Positions 1-7,998 of a DNA stretch of 64,000 nt are shown one piece after another. Location of the stretch: assembly GCF_000428925.1 (NCBI RefSeq), contig NZ_AUAW01000006.1, positions 119,106 to 183,105 on the forward strand. Reading direction: 5' to 3'. Under the pieces are notes generated by a model, which searched no databases, was not told where the DNA came from, and worked only from the letters and a program-made list of their open reading frames with translations. The DNA is from Furfurilactobacillus rossiae DSM 15814 (GTDB taxonomy: Bacteria > Bacillota > Bacilli > Lactobacillales > Lactobacillaceae). Position 1 is the stretch's first letter, and each line of letters starts with the position of its first letter. Both the position numbers and the translations under genes were made by a program.

Positions 1-881
1 TTGTGAAGTTTATTGGGAACTATCATGGGCACAGTGACTCACTGTTAGTTGATGCAGGTTCTGGCATGGCCACGTTTGGTATTAACACATCGCCTGGTGT
101 ACCAGATCCATTGGCCTATGACACATTAACTGTTGCTTATAATGACACAGCCGCAATTAAAAAATTGTTTGCTGAGCAGGGTGATGAAATCGCCTGTGTC
201 ATTGTTGAACCAGTAGCTGGTAACATGGGTGTTATTCCAGGTACCAAAGAGTTTCTAACAGCCTTGCGCGACATCACTAAAGCACATGGTTCATTGTTGA
301 TTTTTGATGAGGTTATGACAGGATTCCGAGCTGGTCTACATGGTGTACAAGGGTTGACAGGAATTACACCAGACCTGACGACGTTAGGTAAGGTTGTCGG
401 TGGTGGGCTACCAGTTGGTGTGTTTGGCGGCCGTAAGGACATCATGTCTGATATCACACCAGCTGGTAAAGTTTATCATGCCGGTACATTGTCAGGTAAT
501 CCGCTGGCAATGACAGCAGGAATTGCAACACTGTCGCAACTTAATGAAGAAATGTACACGGCAATGGACGCCAAAGTGACACATATGTTAGAAGGGTTCA
601 AGAGGAGTGCTGATGCACACAAGGTGCCATTGGTCGTTCATCATGTTGGGACAATGTGGAGCTACTTCTTTAACGAAGGACCAGTCAATAATTTTGATGA
701 TGTTCAAAAGAGCGACGTGAAGTTCTTTGCGAAGTTCTTTAAGCAGTTGCTTCAAAATGGTATTTACACGGCACCTTCCCAATATGAGACAAACTTCTTG
801 TCTGTCAAACATACTGATGAAGATATCGACACAACCATTGCTGCATTTGATGACGCTTTGACAAAGACGCTCAAGGCGTAG
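1..881 (+). CDS. hemL: Glutamate-1-semialdehyde 2,1-aminomutase, 5'-truncated by window edge
   Basis: Converts glutamate-1-semialdehyde to 5-aminolevulinate, the tetrapyrrole precursor used here for cobalamin. The visible 292 residues match the C-terminal two thirds of this PLP enzyme (usual length about 430): YHGHSDSLL near the start, FDEVMTGFR at 101-109, and the PLP lysine in [10 protein letters not shown] (Lys130 of the visible part). The reading frame is open to the left edge, so the start lies outside the window and the GTG at position 3 is not a real start. It is followed after 17 bases by the next gene, as part of a hem/cob cluster. Identity is secure from motifs; the role in B12 rather than haem synthesis is inferred from neighbours. 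Confidence 0.95.
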   Translation, partial: VKFIGNYHGHSDSLLVDAGSGMATFGINTSPGVPDPLAYDTLTVAYNDTAAIKKLFAEQGDEIACVIVEPVAGNMGVIPGTKEFLTALRDITKAHGSLLIFDEVMTGFRAGLHGVQGLTGITPDLTTLGKVVGGGLPVGVFGGRKDIMSDITPAGKVYHAGTLSGNPLAMTAGIATLSQLNEEMYTAMDAKVTHMLEGFKRSADAHKVPLVVHHVGTMWSYFFNEGPVNNFDDVQKSDVKFFAKFFKQLLQNGIYTAPSQYETNFLSVKHTDEDIDTTIAAFDDALTKTLKA

Positions 882-898
882 TAGTGGAGATGACAGTG

Positions 899-1657
899 AT
901 GCGACAATTTCGCGATCTTACGCTGTTACCAATAAGTGAGACCCAAACGCTGGTTATTGCGTGTGATAGCAGTGCCGCCATTGGCGAGAAAAAAGCAGAC
1001 ATGGTGAGCCTAGCAACGGCAACTATGGCTGCTTATTCTTTACGGGTACCATTGCTTGAAACACTTTGTATCGGTGCGTCACCACTGGCAGTTATTGATA
1101 CGGTAGGAAACGAAATGCAACCAACCGGTCATAATATGATTGCTGGGATTAAGGCAGAGCTGATTAAAGCGGGTTATCCCAATTTACCTATTAACGGTAG
1201 CACTGAAGAAAATATGGTTACCGTAACGACTTCGATTGGGGTCACGGTTATTGCCATGGCGCCGTCGTCATCTTTAATTGGTTTAGCAAGTTCGACAGAC
1301 TTGATTGTTTATCAATTAGGCAGACCGTATTCGGGTGAAACGCTAAAAACGCACAATGATGACGTGTTTGGCTATGGCGTTATTAGGCATTTGCGTCAAT
1401 TGCCAATGGTGCAGGATATATTACCCGTGGGTTCAAAAGGAATTCTGTATGAATTATCAGAAATGGCACGTACAAACCAGTGTGCCTTGACAGCACCGCT
1501 TGTTGATTTCGAATCGGATGAAATGCATCGAACAGCGGGGCCGTCAACAGTAGCACTAATTGGTGTGACAGTTGATCAGCAGAGTGTTTTTGATCAATTA
1601 ATTAGTAGTGATCATGCATTTAAGTCGATAAAAAAGATCGCAATTCTAAGGAAGTAG
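899..1657 (+). CDS. AIR-synthase-like ATP-binding protein, putative alpha-ribazole kinase
   Basis: About 252 residues of the PurM/AIR-synthase ATP-binding type, recognisable from the N-terminal ACDSSAAIGEKKADMV loop and the ETLCIGASPLAVIDT segment. Proteins of this kind in Firmicute cobalamin clusters include the alpha-ribazole kinase CblS, which phosphorylates salvaged alpha-ribazole so that CobS can use it. Position between hemL and cobU fits that role, but function is inferred from context. The start at 899 is chosen because the purine-rich GTGGAG (884-889) is well spaced from it; ATG 890 and GTG 884 are in frame but too close. Not a PduX-type GHMP kinase by motif. Confidence 0.6.
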   Translation: MRQFRDLTLLPISETQTLVIACDSSAAIGEKKADMVSLATATMAAYSLRVPLLETLCIGASPLAVIDTVGNEMQPTGHNMIAGIKAELIKAGYPNLPINGSTEENMVTVTTSIGVTVIAMAPSSSLIGLASSTDLIVYQLGRPYSGETLKTHNDDVFGYGVIRHLRQLPMVQDILPVGSKGILYELSEMARTNQCALTAPLVDFESDEMHRTAGPSTVALIGVTVDQQSVFDQLISSDHAFKSIKKIAILRK

Positions 1658-1666
1658 GCAGTAGAG

Positions 1667-2260
1667 ATGGCACAGCTAACAATGGTCACGGGTGGTTCGA
1701 AAAGTGGTAAGTCCGTTTATGCAGAGCAACAACTCGATCCAAATCAGCATATTTGCTATATTGCAACTGGCGTGATGTTTCAAGATGATGTTGAAATGGC
1801 TCGTCGGATTAAGCATCATCAGGAACGGCGTTCAAGCCAGTGGACAACTCGTGAGCAGTATGAACATGTCGACCAGTTGTTTGGCGACTCACATCTTGAT
1901 GGGTACCTGTTGGATGATGCAACGATGCTCACAACCAATTTATTCTTTAAAAAGGTTGGGGAACGGGCAGCCGAGTTACACGAAGAAGACTGGGATAAAG
2001 TAATCAATGTGCTGTCTACGAACGAGGTTGAGAATCTAGATAAACAAATTACGGCAGAATGGAAACGAATTTTGGTAGCCATTGAGCAGGCAGCCGGACA
2101 AGTTTTTATTGTGACTAATGAAGTTGGTTTAGGATTAGTGCCGGCAACTAAAGAAGGGCGGATTCTGCGTGATTTATACGGTGAAATTAATCAGCTTATT
2201 GCCGCATTCGCCGCTCATGTTGTTTTTGTTGTCAGTGGCATTCCAGTTTCAGTTAAATAA
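1667..2260 (+). CDS. cobU: Adenosylcobinamide kinase / guanylyltransferase
   Basis: Bifunctional enzyme of the nucleotide-loop assembly pathway: phosphorylates adenosylcobinamide and transfers GMP to give adenosylcobinamide-GDP. A P-loop GGSKSGKS sits at residues 9-16, followed by the family's RRIKHHQERR segment that carries the GMP-accepting histidine region. Length (197 residues) is close to the usual 180-195. It is tightly packed with the previous gene and with cobS (9-base gap), consistent with one operon. Start ATG 1667 follows a GTAGAG ribosome site. Confidence 0.93.
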   Translation: MAQLTMVTGGSKSGKSVYAEQQLDPNQHICYIATGVMFQDDVEMARRIKHHQERRSSQWTTREQYEHVDQLFGDSHLDGYLLDDATMLTTNLFFKKVGERAAELHEEDWDKVINVLSTNEVENLDKQITAEWKRILVAIEQAAGQVFIVTNEVGLGLVPATKEGRILRDLYGEINQLIAAFAAHVVFVVSGIPVSVK

Positions 2261-2269
2261 GAGAGGTCA

Positions 2270-3046
2270 ATGATGTTTGGTGCGATAATTCTGTTTACCC
2301 AATTTTTTACACGCATTACAGTGCCAGTTGCGATTCCTAATCCAATGGCAAAATTTAATCATAGTGTGCAATATTTGACGGTTTTTGGTCTACTGCTAGG
2401 TTTACTTGAAGGTGCCATTTACTTTGGATTGACATTTATTCTGCCTTCATCATTCGCTTGGATTTTAGCAATTTTAGCCGATGCATTGCTTACCGGTGGC
2501 TTTCACCTAGATGCATTTGCGGACACAGCCGATGCAATATTTTCATCAAGAACACCAGACAAAATGCGTGCCATCATGAAAGACAGTCGTCTAGGCACAA
2601 TGGGTGTTTTGGCATTAATTACATATTATGCCGTAATGCTAAATAGTATTGCAGTCCTAGGCAAGACGTTAAATCACTGGCAACTAGCCGGCCTGATTGT
2701 TCTACTCACCACTACTGCAAAGGCTGGTCTGACAATTTTAACCTGGCACATGCATTACGCAGGTGAACAGGGTGGTCTGGCTGAGATGTGGCAAGGGGTC
2801 AAAACTTGGCAGATTGTGATCGGCGAAGTCATTTATTTGATCCTGAGTGTATTTCTGGCCGGTATCAGTGGGTTTATCAGTGCAGTTATTGTTCTAGTGT
2901 TGGCTTGGCCGTATCGTCAGCACTTTGTTCATTTATTTGGCGGCCTAACGGGTGACACGATTGGTGCATTTACATGTGTGGCACAATTGGTTTTTCTTTT
3001 AAGTGAAATGATTTTAAATTATACCGGGTTGGTGAGTCACCTATGA
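2270..3046 (+). CDS. cobS: Adenosylcobinamide-GDP ribazoletransferase (cobalamin synthase)
   Basis: Integral membrane enzyme that joins adenosylcobinamide-GDP to alpha-ribazole (phosphate), the last step of the nucleotide loop. The family signature GGFHLDAFADTADA lies around residues 75-88, flanked by several hydrophobic membrane segments through residue 250. Length 258 is typical. Two adjacent ATG codons (2270, 2273) follow AGAGAGG; the second has the better spacing. The stop overlaps the cobC start by four bases (ATGA), suggesting translational coupling. Confidence 0.94.
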   Translation: MMFGAIILFTQFFTRITVPVAIPNPMAKFNHSVQYLTVFGLLLGLLEGAIYFGLTFILPSSFAWILAILADALLTGGFHLDAFADTADAIFSSRTPDKMRAIMKDSRLGTMGVLALITYYAVMLNSIAVLGKTLNHWQLAGLIVLLTTTAKAGLTILTWHMHYAGEQGGLAEMWQGVKTWQIVIGEVIYLILSVFLAGISGFISAVIVLVLAWPYRQHFVHLFGGLTGDTIGAFTCVAQLVFLLSEMILNYTGLVSHL

Positions 3047-3627
3047 AATTATTGCTGGCAAGACACGGTGAAACGTTGCTGAATGCTGAGCACAAGTTTT
3101 ATGGATCGTTGGATGTTGCTTTGGATGCAGTGGGCAAAAAACAGGCTGAACAATTGGCCCAAAAAATAATGACTGTACCGCTGACCAAAATTGTGTCTAG
3201 TGGTCTCAAACGTTCCCGTCAAACAGCAACCGTGATTTCCGAACTTAGCCGACTGGCATTGTCTGTAGATCAACGCTTTAACGAAAAAGGGTGCGGGCAA
3301 TGGGAAGGCCTTAATGCTGATGAAATTCAAGCGAGGGATCCAGTGTTCTGGCAACGATGGTTGGATGATCCGCTTAATGTGACACCACCGGATGCGGAGT
3401 CGTTTGCAGTCTTTAGATTGCGAGTGACAAACGCAATAACATCTTTACTGAATCAGGCGCAGAACAGTGACTCGATTATGGTTGTGTCTCACCAGGGAGT
3501 CGCTAGATTAATCAATCAAATTCTGATTCCTGTCGATGATTATTGGACACCAGATTTCAGGGCCGGATCTTATACAGAATATGATTTGAAACAGGGCAAG
3601 GTAGTAAACGTTCAACGCAATTTGTAG
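3043..3627 (+). CDS. cobC: Alpha-ribazole phosphatase (histidine phosphatase family)
   Basis: Removes the phosphate from alpha-ribazole-5'-phosphate or adenosylcobalamin-5'-phosphate. The histidine phosphatase motif LARHGETLLN begins at residue 5, with the phosphohistidine at His8; a second catalytic-region histidine is in VVSHQGVARL near residue 149. Length 194 matches CobC. It overlaps cobS by four bases and is followed eight bases later by hemD. The general phosphoglycerate-mutase-like fold is certain; the CobC assignment relies on the cob neighbourhood. Confidence 0.88.
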   Translation: MKLLLARHGETLLNAEHKFYGSLDVALDAVGKKQAEQLAQKIMTVPLTKIVSSGLKRSRQTATVISELSRLALSVDQRFNEKGCGQWEGLNADEIQARDPVFWQRWLDDPLNVTPPDAESFAVFRLRVTNAITSLLNQAQNSDSIMVVSHQGVARLINQILIPVDDYWTPDFRAGSYTEYDLKQGKVVNVQRNL

Positions 3628-3635
3628 GAGTAATT

Positions 3636-4367
3636 ATGGCGACATTAATTTTGTATCCAAAATCAAAAATTGAATCAGGATTTGTCAGTGAGTTGGAGGC
3701 AGTTACTAAACCAGAGTATCTGCCATTACGACATTTGGAGGCACGTCATTTATCTTCTGATGATCTTAACAAGATTCGTGACGCAAAAGTAATCGTTATT
3801 AGCAGTTGGTATGCGCTCAACGTCTATAAAGAGAGGTTGCAAAAGCTGATTAATCCAATGGATATTTGTGTCTTGAGCCGCAAAATGGCCGTTAATCTGC
3901 GTCAGCATCTATCAGAAAATAATCCAGTTAACATTCGGTATGCTAAGGAGGAAAATCAGCAAGGTTTGACCGCATTGTGTAGAACTTATCATTCAACCGA
4001 TTCATTAGTGTGGTTAATAGGCAATCTAACGAATTTCAAACGTCAATTAAATGTAAATGAAAGTACACTGATTGTTTATGTTAACCGATGGTCGACTGAG
4101 GATCAGAAAAGAGCAGAAATGATTATCGCAACAGATCATTTTGAATCAGTATTAGTGACAAGTCCGTCTGCCTATAGTCGATTAAAAACGCTAATCGCCA
4201 CTTCACCACAATCATTTAAAAACGCAAAATATTATGCATTAGGTCAAAAAACGGCATCTGTTATCCGTAAAGATACAGCAAACGTTTGGATGCCGACGAC
4301 TAGAAATGCTGTTCTGGCACGTGCGGTAAACCAAATTATTCAGGATACTCAGCAAACACAAAAATAG
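3636..4367 (+). CDS. hemD: Uroporphyrinogen-III synthase
   Basis: Closes and inverts ring D of hydroxymethylbilane to give uroporphyrinogen III, the branch point to cobalamin. The family is poorly conserved; supporting signs are length (243 residues), the VLVTSPSAYSRLKTLI segment near 168-184 and the ALGQKTASVI segment near 205, both placed as in HemD. Starts at ATG 3636 with TAGGAG upstream and follows cobC directly. It is the last gene of the hem/cob group; two direct TAGTTAACAA repeats lie just downstream (about 4366 and 4395). Confidence 0.8.
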   Translation: MATLILYPKSKIESGFVSELEAVTKPEYLPLRHLEARHLSSDDLNKIRDAKVIVISSWYALNVYKERLQKLINPMDICVLSRKMAVNLRQHLSENNPVNIRYAKEENQQGLTALCRTYHSTDSLVWLIGNLTNFKRQLNVNESTLIVYVNRWSTEDQKRAEMIIATDHFESVLVTSPSAYSRLKTLIATSPQSFKNAKYYALGQKTASVIRKDTANVWMPTTRNAVLARAVNQIIQDTQQTQK

Positions 4368-4452
4368 TTAACAAAGTCGTCAAATAATTGAAAGTAGTTA
4401 ACAACATGTTACTCATTATCACTGTTATTCTAATTGTAGAGGTGAATCTAGG

Positions 4453-4992
4453 ATGAAGAGTGTCGTTTGTATTAACGGTGGTACAGCAACTGATTCATAT
4501 AATAAGTTGCTGACCCGTTATATTGCGTCTCGTTATAGCACGACCATTGAGTGGTCGGAGCCGGACATTATGGCGTTACCTTTGATCTTGGCTAATGGCG
4601 ATAATAATCAGAGTGTTGCGGTGACTGATTTTTTGAAAACGGTTGCGAGTGCTGACGCAGTTGTTATTGCTACGCCTGAGTATAATAATGCGACGACTGC
4701 TGGTATTAAAAACGCACTCGATTGGTGCTCGTTTGCGCCTTATCCATTGAGTGATAAACCAACTCTGCTAATGGGAGCTTCAACGGGAACGTTGGGGACG
4801 GTTCGCGCTCAACAAAATGTTCGTGAAATTCTACAATCAGCAATGCTAAGCCCTCGTTTGGTAAATCCACCGGAAATACTACTGGGGCATGCCAATACCA
4901 AGTTTGATGATCAAGGTAATCTGATGGATCATCAAACATTGAGCTTGATTGATGAAGCAATGCATAAACTAATTCAAATGATTGAAGTGTGA
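4453..4992 (+). CDS. NAD(P)H-dependent FMN reductase (flavodoxin-like fold)
   Basis: A 179-residue NADPH-dependent FMN reductase. The family signature TPEYNNATTAGIKNALDW runs from about residue 75, after a flavin-binding start at INGGTATDSYN. Reduced flavins can reduce cob(III)alamin and cob(II)alamin, a step that the missing PduS cobalamin reductase would otherwise perform, so a role in reactivating B12 for the adenosyltransferase is plausible but inferred. It precedes an EutS/PduU shell gene by three bases, which ties it to the microcompartment rather than to hemD, from which it is separated by 85 bases. Start ATG 4453. Confidence 0.85.
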   Translation: MKSVVCINGGTATDSYNKLLTRYIASRYSTTIEWSEPDIMALPLILANGDNNQSVAVTDFLKTVASADAVVIATPEYNNATTAGIKNALDWCSFAPYPLSDKPTLLMGASTGTLGTVRAQQNVREILQSAMLSPRLVNPPEILLGHANTKFDDQGNLMDHQTLSLIDEAMHKLIQMIEV

Positions 4993-4995
4993 AAA

Positions 4996-5346
4996 ATGGC
5001 AGAACAAAAAGCAGTTAAACGAATCATTCAGGAATATGTACCCGGAAAACAGATCACTTTGACCCACATTATTGCCAGCCCAACAGATGATGTTTACGTC
5101 AAATTAGGGATTGATAACACACACGATAGTATTGGCATCCTAACTGTCACACCTGCTGAAGCGGCGATCATTGCAGGGGATATGGCGATTAAATCTGGCG
5201 GTGTGGAAATTGGCTTTTTGGATCGTTTTAGTGGAACAGTCATCTTCCATGGTCAAAGTTCTGCATTACAGGCTGCGTTTGAACAAGTCGAACATAAAAT
5301 GACAGAATTGCTACATTTTTCCGTGGGCAAGATTACGCAAAACTAG
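4996..5346 (+). CDS. Microcompartment shell protein, EutS/PduU type
   Basis: A 116-residue circularly permuted BMC-domain hexamer subunit. It shares IIQEYVPGKQITLTHII with the second copy in this window (22464-22829), and the FLDRFSGTVIFHGQ segment of the EutS/PduU family. It lies outside the main pdu operon, upstream of pocR, and is followed by a strong terminator at 5417-5452. Two PduU/EutS paralogues in one locus are notable: one may serve the pdu particle and the other the ethanolamine particle, whose operon has no eutS. That division is inference. Confidence 0.9.
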   Translation: MAEQKAVKRIIQEYVPGKQITLTHIIASPTDDVYVKLGIDNTHDSIGILTVTPAEAAIIAGDMAIKSGGVEIGFLDRFSGTVIFHGQSSALQAAFEQVEHKMTELLHFSVGKITQN

Positions 5347-5416
5347 ACAATATATTGCTATTGTATAATGCCAAATAGTTCACACTTTAACTGTCAAAAA
5401 AATATTATTTTAAATC

Positions 5417-5452
5417 AAAAAAGGATCTTTCAACAGTGAAAGGTCCTTTTTA
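5417..5452 (+). terminator. Rho-independent terminator after the EutS/PduU gene
   Basis: Inverted repeat AAAAAGGA-CTTTCA / TGAAAG-TCCTTTTT with an ACAG loop, ending in a T run. It closes the transcription unit of the FMN reductase and the shell gene; the flanking A and T tracts would also allow it to act on the opposite strand. Confidence 0.88.
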
Positions 5453-5527
5453 TTTCTTGATAAATACTGCGCTATTCTGCCGTATCAGTCTAAGCGTAAG
5501 CACTGAGCATGTTCAATAATTAGTCCA

Positions 5528-5733
5528 ATTCAGCAACATGATCCGGTACGCTGACCTGAAACGCCGTTCCATGGGACCGGTCTTAGCCTGCTTTGCAGTC
5601 TTCGACCTCGACTTTGAACCCATAAACCAGGTTTCAAAGCTCGTCCTGCAATACTAAGTGGGCTAAAAACACCCACCAAGTATTGCTATCACGGAACTAT
5701 GTTTCAGGTCAGCTTCACTTATCCACAAAGGAT
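5528..5733 (+). repeat. Structured intergenic element, copy 1 (forward)
   Basis: About 206 nt with a conserved core also found inverted at 17145-17349 and degenerate at 16890-17070. The ends pair: GCTGACCTGAAAC (5550-5562) with GTTTCAGGTCAGC (5701-5713). Inside are hairpins at 5588-5598 (CTGC TTT GCAG), about 5611-5640 (CTTTGAA / TTCAAAG) and 5648-5686 (GCAATACT... / ...AGTATTGC). It abuts the pocR stop, so it may form the pocR 3' end. No convincing protein is encoded. It explains most of the 394-base gap 5347-5740. Confidence 0.8.
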
Positions 5734-5740
5734 TAGTAAA

Positions 5741-6598
5741 TTATTGAACGGATTTTCTGAACTCGGATGGGGTTGTATTTGTGTACTTTTTGAATGTCTT
5801 ACTGAAATAACTAGTTTGAGAAAAGCCAAGCCGTTGCGATATTTGCTTGACCGGCGTAGTCGTATCTTGCAACAAAACCATGGCACGTTTGATCTTTTTG
5901 GCGGCCAAATAGTCAGAAAAATTCATATGTGTTGATTTTTTGAACAACTTTGAAAAGTAAAAACTCGACAGATAGACGCGTTGTGCAACTTCTTCTAATG
6001 AAATGTTTTGATTTAAATGCTGTTCGATGTAAATTAATGCGTCATTTATTTCTTTATTTTTCGTTTTAATGTTGTTAATTCTGTTTAATGAATCAGCTAA
6101 CGCTTCTTGTTTTTGAGGCTTGACGACGTTAATAACAGGGACTTTAGGTTTAACTTCGGCACTCTGAACAACGTCTGCGTTGATCATATATCGATCAATC
6201 TCACGTTGCACAATCAACCGTAATAATGTAACCGAGGCCTGAGAACGTTCACCTTCTGCGTTGCCGGCGGGGCCAAAGTTGGGCCGGGCGTTTTGTTGGG
6301 CAGCCGGATAGCCACAACAAACAAAACCGATAGCTTGTTTGTCATACATGATCGAGAGACGACTGACTGAGAAGTGTTCGTCAATATGAACGGCTTTATT
6401 TTGTGGCACATCATTACAGGTTGCTTCATCACCCTTAAAGGTAGAAAAAAGCGAAAAACCATGCAGATTTGTTAAAGCATTCCCTTGTAAATCCGTTACG
6501 GTGGCGATGCTGCCGGTTGCCTGTGAAAAATTGGCCAGTAACTTATTAAGCTGATGCGTTCGATCAGCAGTTAATACTTGTGCAAGAAAGTTATTCAT
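5741..6598 (-). CDS. pocR: PocR-like AraC-family activator of the pdu operon
   Basis: A 285-residue regulator read divergently from pduA. The N-terminal half (about 1-130) resembles a PocR sensor domain, with ATCNDVPQNKAVHIDEHFSV and GFVCCGYPAAQ; the C-terminal 100 residues are an AraC double helix-turn-helix (NISLEEVAQRVYLSSFYFSKLFKK, then VKQISQRLGFSQTSYFSKTFKK as the two units). In Salmonella and L. reuteri PocR activates pdu and cob genes in response to propanediol or glycerol. Its placement 302 bases from pduA supports the same role. It is shorter than many PocR proteins (about 300-350 residues). The stop lies next to structured element copy 1. Confidence 0.9.
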   Translation of the reverse strand: MNNFLAQVLTADRTHQLNKLLANFSQATGSIATVTDLQGNALTNLHGFSLFSTFKGDEATCNDVPQNKAVHIDEHFSVSRLSIMYDKQAIGFVCCGYPAAQQNARPNFGPAGNAEGERSQASVTLLRLIVQREIDRYMINADVVQSAEVKPKVPVINVVKPQKQEALADSLNRINNIKTKNKEINDALIYIEQHLNQNISLEEVAQRVYLSSFYFSKLFKKSTHMNFSDYLAAKKIKRAMVLLQDTTTPVKQISQRLGFSQTSYFSKTFKKYTNTTPSEFRKSVQ

Positions 6599-6900
6599 AT
6601 ATATCCGCCCTACTTTTTATCTCTTGTCAAATAAGTGAAACGTGCAAATTCCATAAATTTGGTGCATGGGCAGTTACAGCTTTGTAAATAGTTGAACAAT
6701 GATAATCAGTTTTTGTGTAAGGGATTTCATTGCTGCTACTGTGCTGTTCTTGTTGCCACACTGATTATATCAAGGAATTTAATGCTTCACCATGTGTGAT
6801 TTTTTAGACATGGCATTAAAGTATAACAAATCTTCGTTACTGTAAATGTGTACCAAGTAACCATATTACATGCGTGATTCGCATGAAGGAGGAAACATTT
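6599..6900 (+). promoter_or_regulatory. Divergent pocR-pduA intergenic control region
   Basis: About 300 bases without a gene. A TATAAC at 6822-6827 could serve as a -10 for pduA, with no good -35 in range, as expected for an activator-dependent promoter. A perfect inverted repeat CATGCG-TGATT-CGCATG (6869-6885) ends directly against the pduA ribosome site AAGGAGG (6886-6892). No cre box with more than weak similarity was found here. PocR sites are expected but cannot be pointed to. Confidence 0.5.
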
Positions 6901-7182
6901 ATGGACAGAGAAGCACTTGGTTTAATCGAAACGCGTGGTTTAATCGCGTCGATTGAAGCGGCTGACGCCATGGTTAAAGCTGCCAACGTAAAACTCGTTG
7001 GACAGGAAAAAATCGGTAAAGGATTGATCACGGTGATGGTTCGTGGTGATGTTGGCGCGGTTAAAGCGGCTGTTGATGCAGGTGTTGCAGCGGCAGAAGA
7101 CATCGGTGAAGTTGTTTCGAATTATGTTATTCCACGGCCTCATCAAGATGTTGAAACTTTGTTGCCACAATCAAATAAATAG
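6901..7182 (+). CDS. pduA: Propanediol microcompartment shell hexamer protein PduA
   Basis: A 93-residue single BMC-domain protein forming the hexagonal facets of the shell. Typical segments are [20 protein letters not shown] at the N-terminus and [17 protein letters not shown] near 50-66. The start is ATG 6901, set by AAGGAGG at 6886-6892; an upstream in-frame GTG at 6874 lies inside a hairpin and is not credible. First gene of the pdu operon, 15 bases before pduB. Closely similar to pduJ (13693-13971) and eutM (34902-35189) in the same window. Confidence 0.97.
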   Translation: MDREALGLIETRGLIASIEAADAMVKAANVKLVGQEKIGKGLITVMVRGDVGAVKAAVDAGVAAAEDIGEVVSNYVIPRPHQDVETLLPQSNK

Positions 7183-7197
7183 GTGGGTGAATAAGTT

Positions 7198-7980
7198 ATG
7201 GCTGATACTGATGAATTAGTCAATCAGGTAATGGGAAAGTTGCTCAACAAGGCCAATGCTGGCACAACTGTTGACACGAAACCAACACAATCAGGATTGA
7301 CTGAATTTGTAGGTACTGCCCCAGTCGGTGACACGATTGGGATGGTAATTGCAAACGTTGATAGTGGTTTGTCCGAAAACCTTCATTTACAAAAGCAATT
7401 CCGTTCACTCGGAATTCTTTCGGCACGTACCGGTGGTGGTCCACAGATCATGTCTATGGATGAAGCCGTTAAGGCAACCAATACGCAAGTAGTAAGCATT
7501 CAAATGCCTCGTGATACAAAGGGCGGTGCTGGACACGGGTCTTTGATTATTGTCGGTGGTGACGATGTTTCTGATGTTCGTCGTGCGATTGAAGTGGCTT
7601 TGGCTGCTGTTCCAACTCACTTCGGAGATGTTTACAACAGCCCAGCAGGACACTTGGAATTACAATACACCGCTCGGGCTAGTGAAGCAGCTCACTTCGC
7701 ATTTAATGCACCAATTGGTAAGGCGTACGGCTTGATTGCCGGTGCTCCAGCCGGAATTGGTGTCGTGATGGGTGATACTGCTTTGAAGGCAGCTAATGTC
7801 GATGTGCTTTCATTCGCGTCACCTGCGTATGGAACAAGTTTTTCAAACGAAGGGATTCTGCATATCTCTGGTGATTCTGGAGCAGTCCGTCAAGCAGTTA
7901 TTGCAGCCCGTGAAGTGGGCTTGGATCTGCTGGGAACACTTGCTGGGAAACCAAAGAATGACTTTCCTTCATACATTTAG
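7198..7980 (+). CDS. pduB: Propanediol microcompartment tandem-BMC shell protein PduB
   Basis: A 260-residue trimeric shell protein with two BMC folds; FVGTAPVGDTIGMVIANVD opens the first and EAAHFAFNAPIGKAYGLIAG the second half. It carries an N-terminal amphipathic tail (residues 1-18, MADTDELVNQVMGKLLNK) like the one that in Salmonella links shell to cargo. Full-length compared with the 233-270 of relatives. It sits between pduA and pduC with short gaps, as in Salmonella and L. reuteri. Confidence 0.96.
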   Translation: MADTDELVNQVMGKLLNKANAGTTVDTKPTQSGLTEFVGTAPVGDTIGMVIANVDSGLSENLHLQKQFRSLGILSARTGGGPQIMSMDEAVKATNTQVVSIQMPRDTKGGAGHGSLIIVGGDDVSDVRRAIEVALAAVPTHFGDVYNSPAGHLELQYTARASEAAHFAFNAPIGKAYGLIAGAPAGIGVVMGDTALKAANVDVLSFASPAYGTSFSNEGILHISGDSGAVRQAVIAAREVGLDLLGTLAGKPKNDFPSYI

Positions 7981-7998
7981 GTGAGAGGAGATACACCA

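Noticed and set aside
4366..4452. Operators TAGTTAACAA (two direct repeats) before the FMN reductase
   Set aside because: Resemble half of the LacI-type operator but lack the CG centre and symmetry; not assigned.
5699..5935. 78-codon frame on the + strand opposite the end of pocR
   Set aside because: No ribosome site, overlaps the structured repeat and pocR in antisense; pocR is clearly coding.
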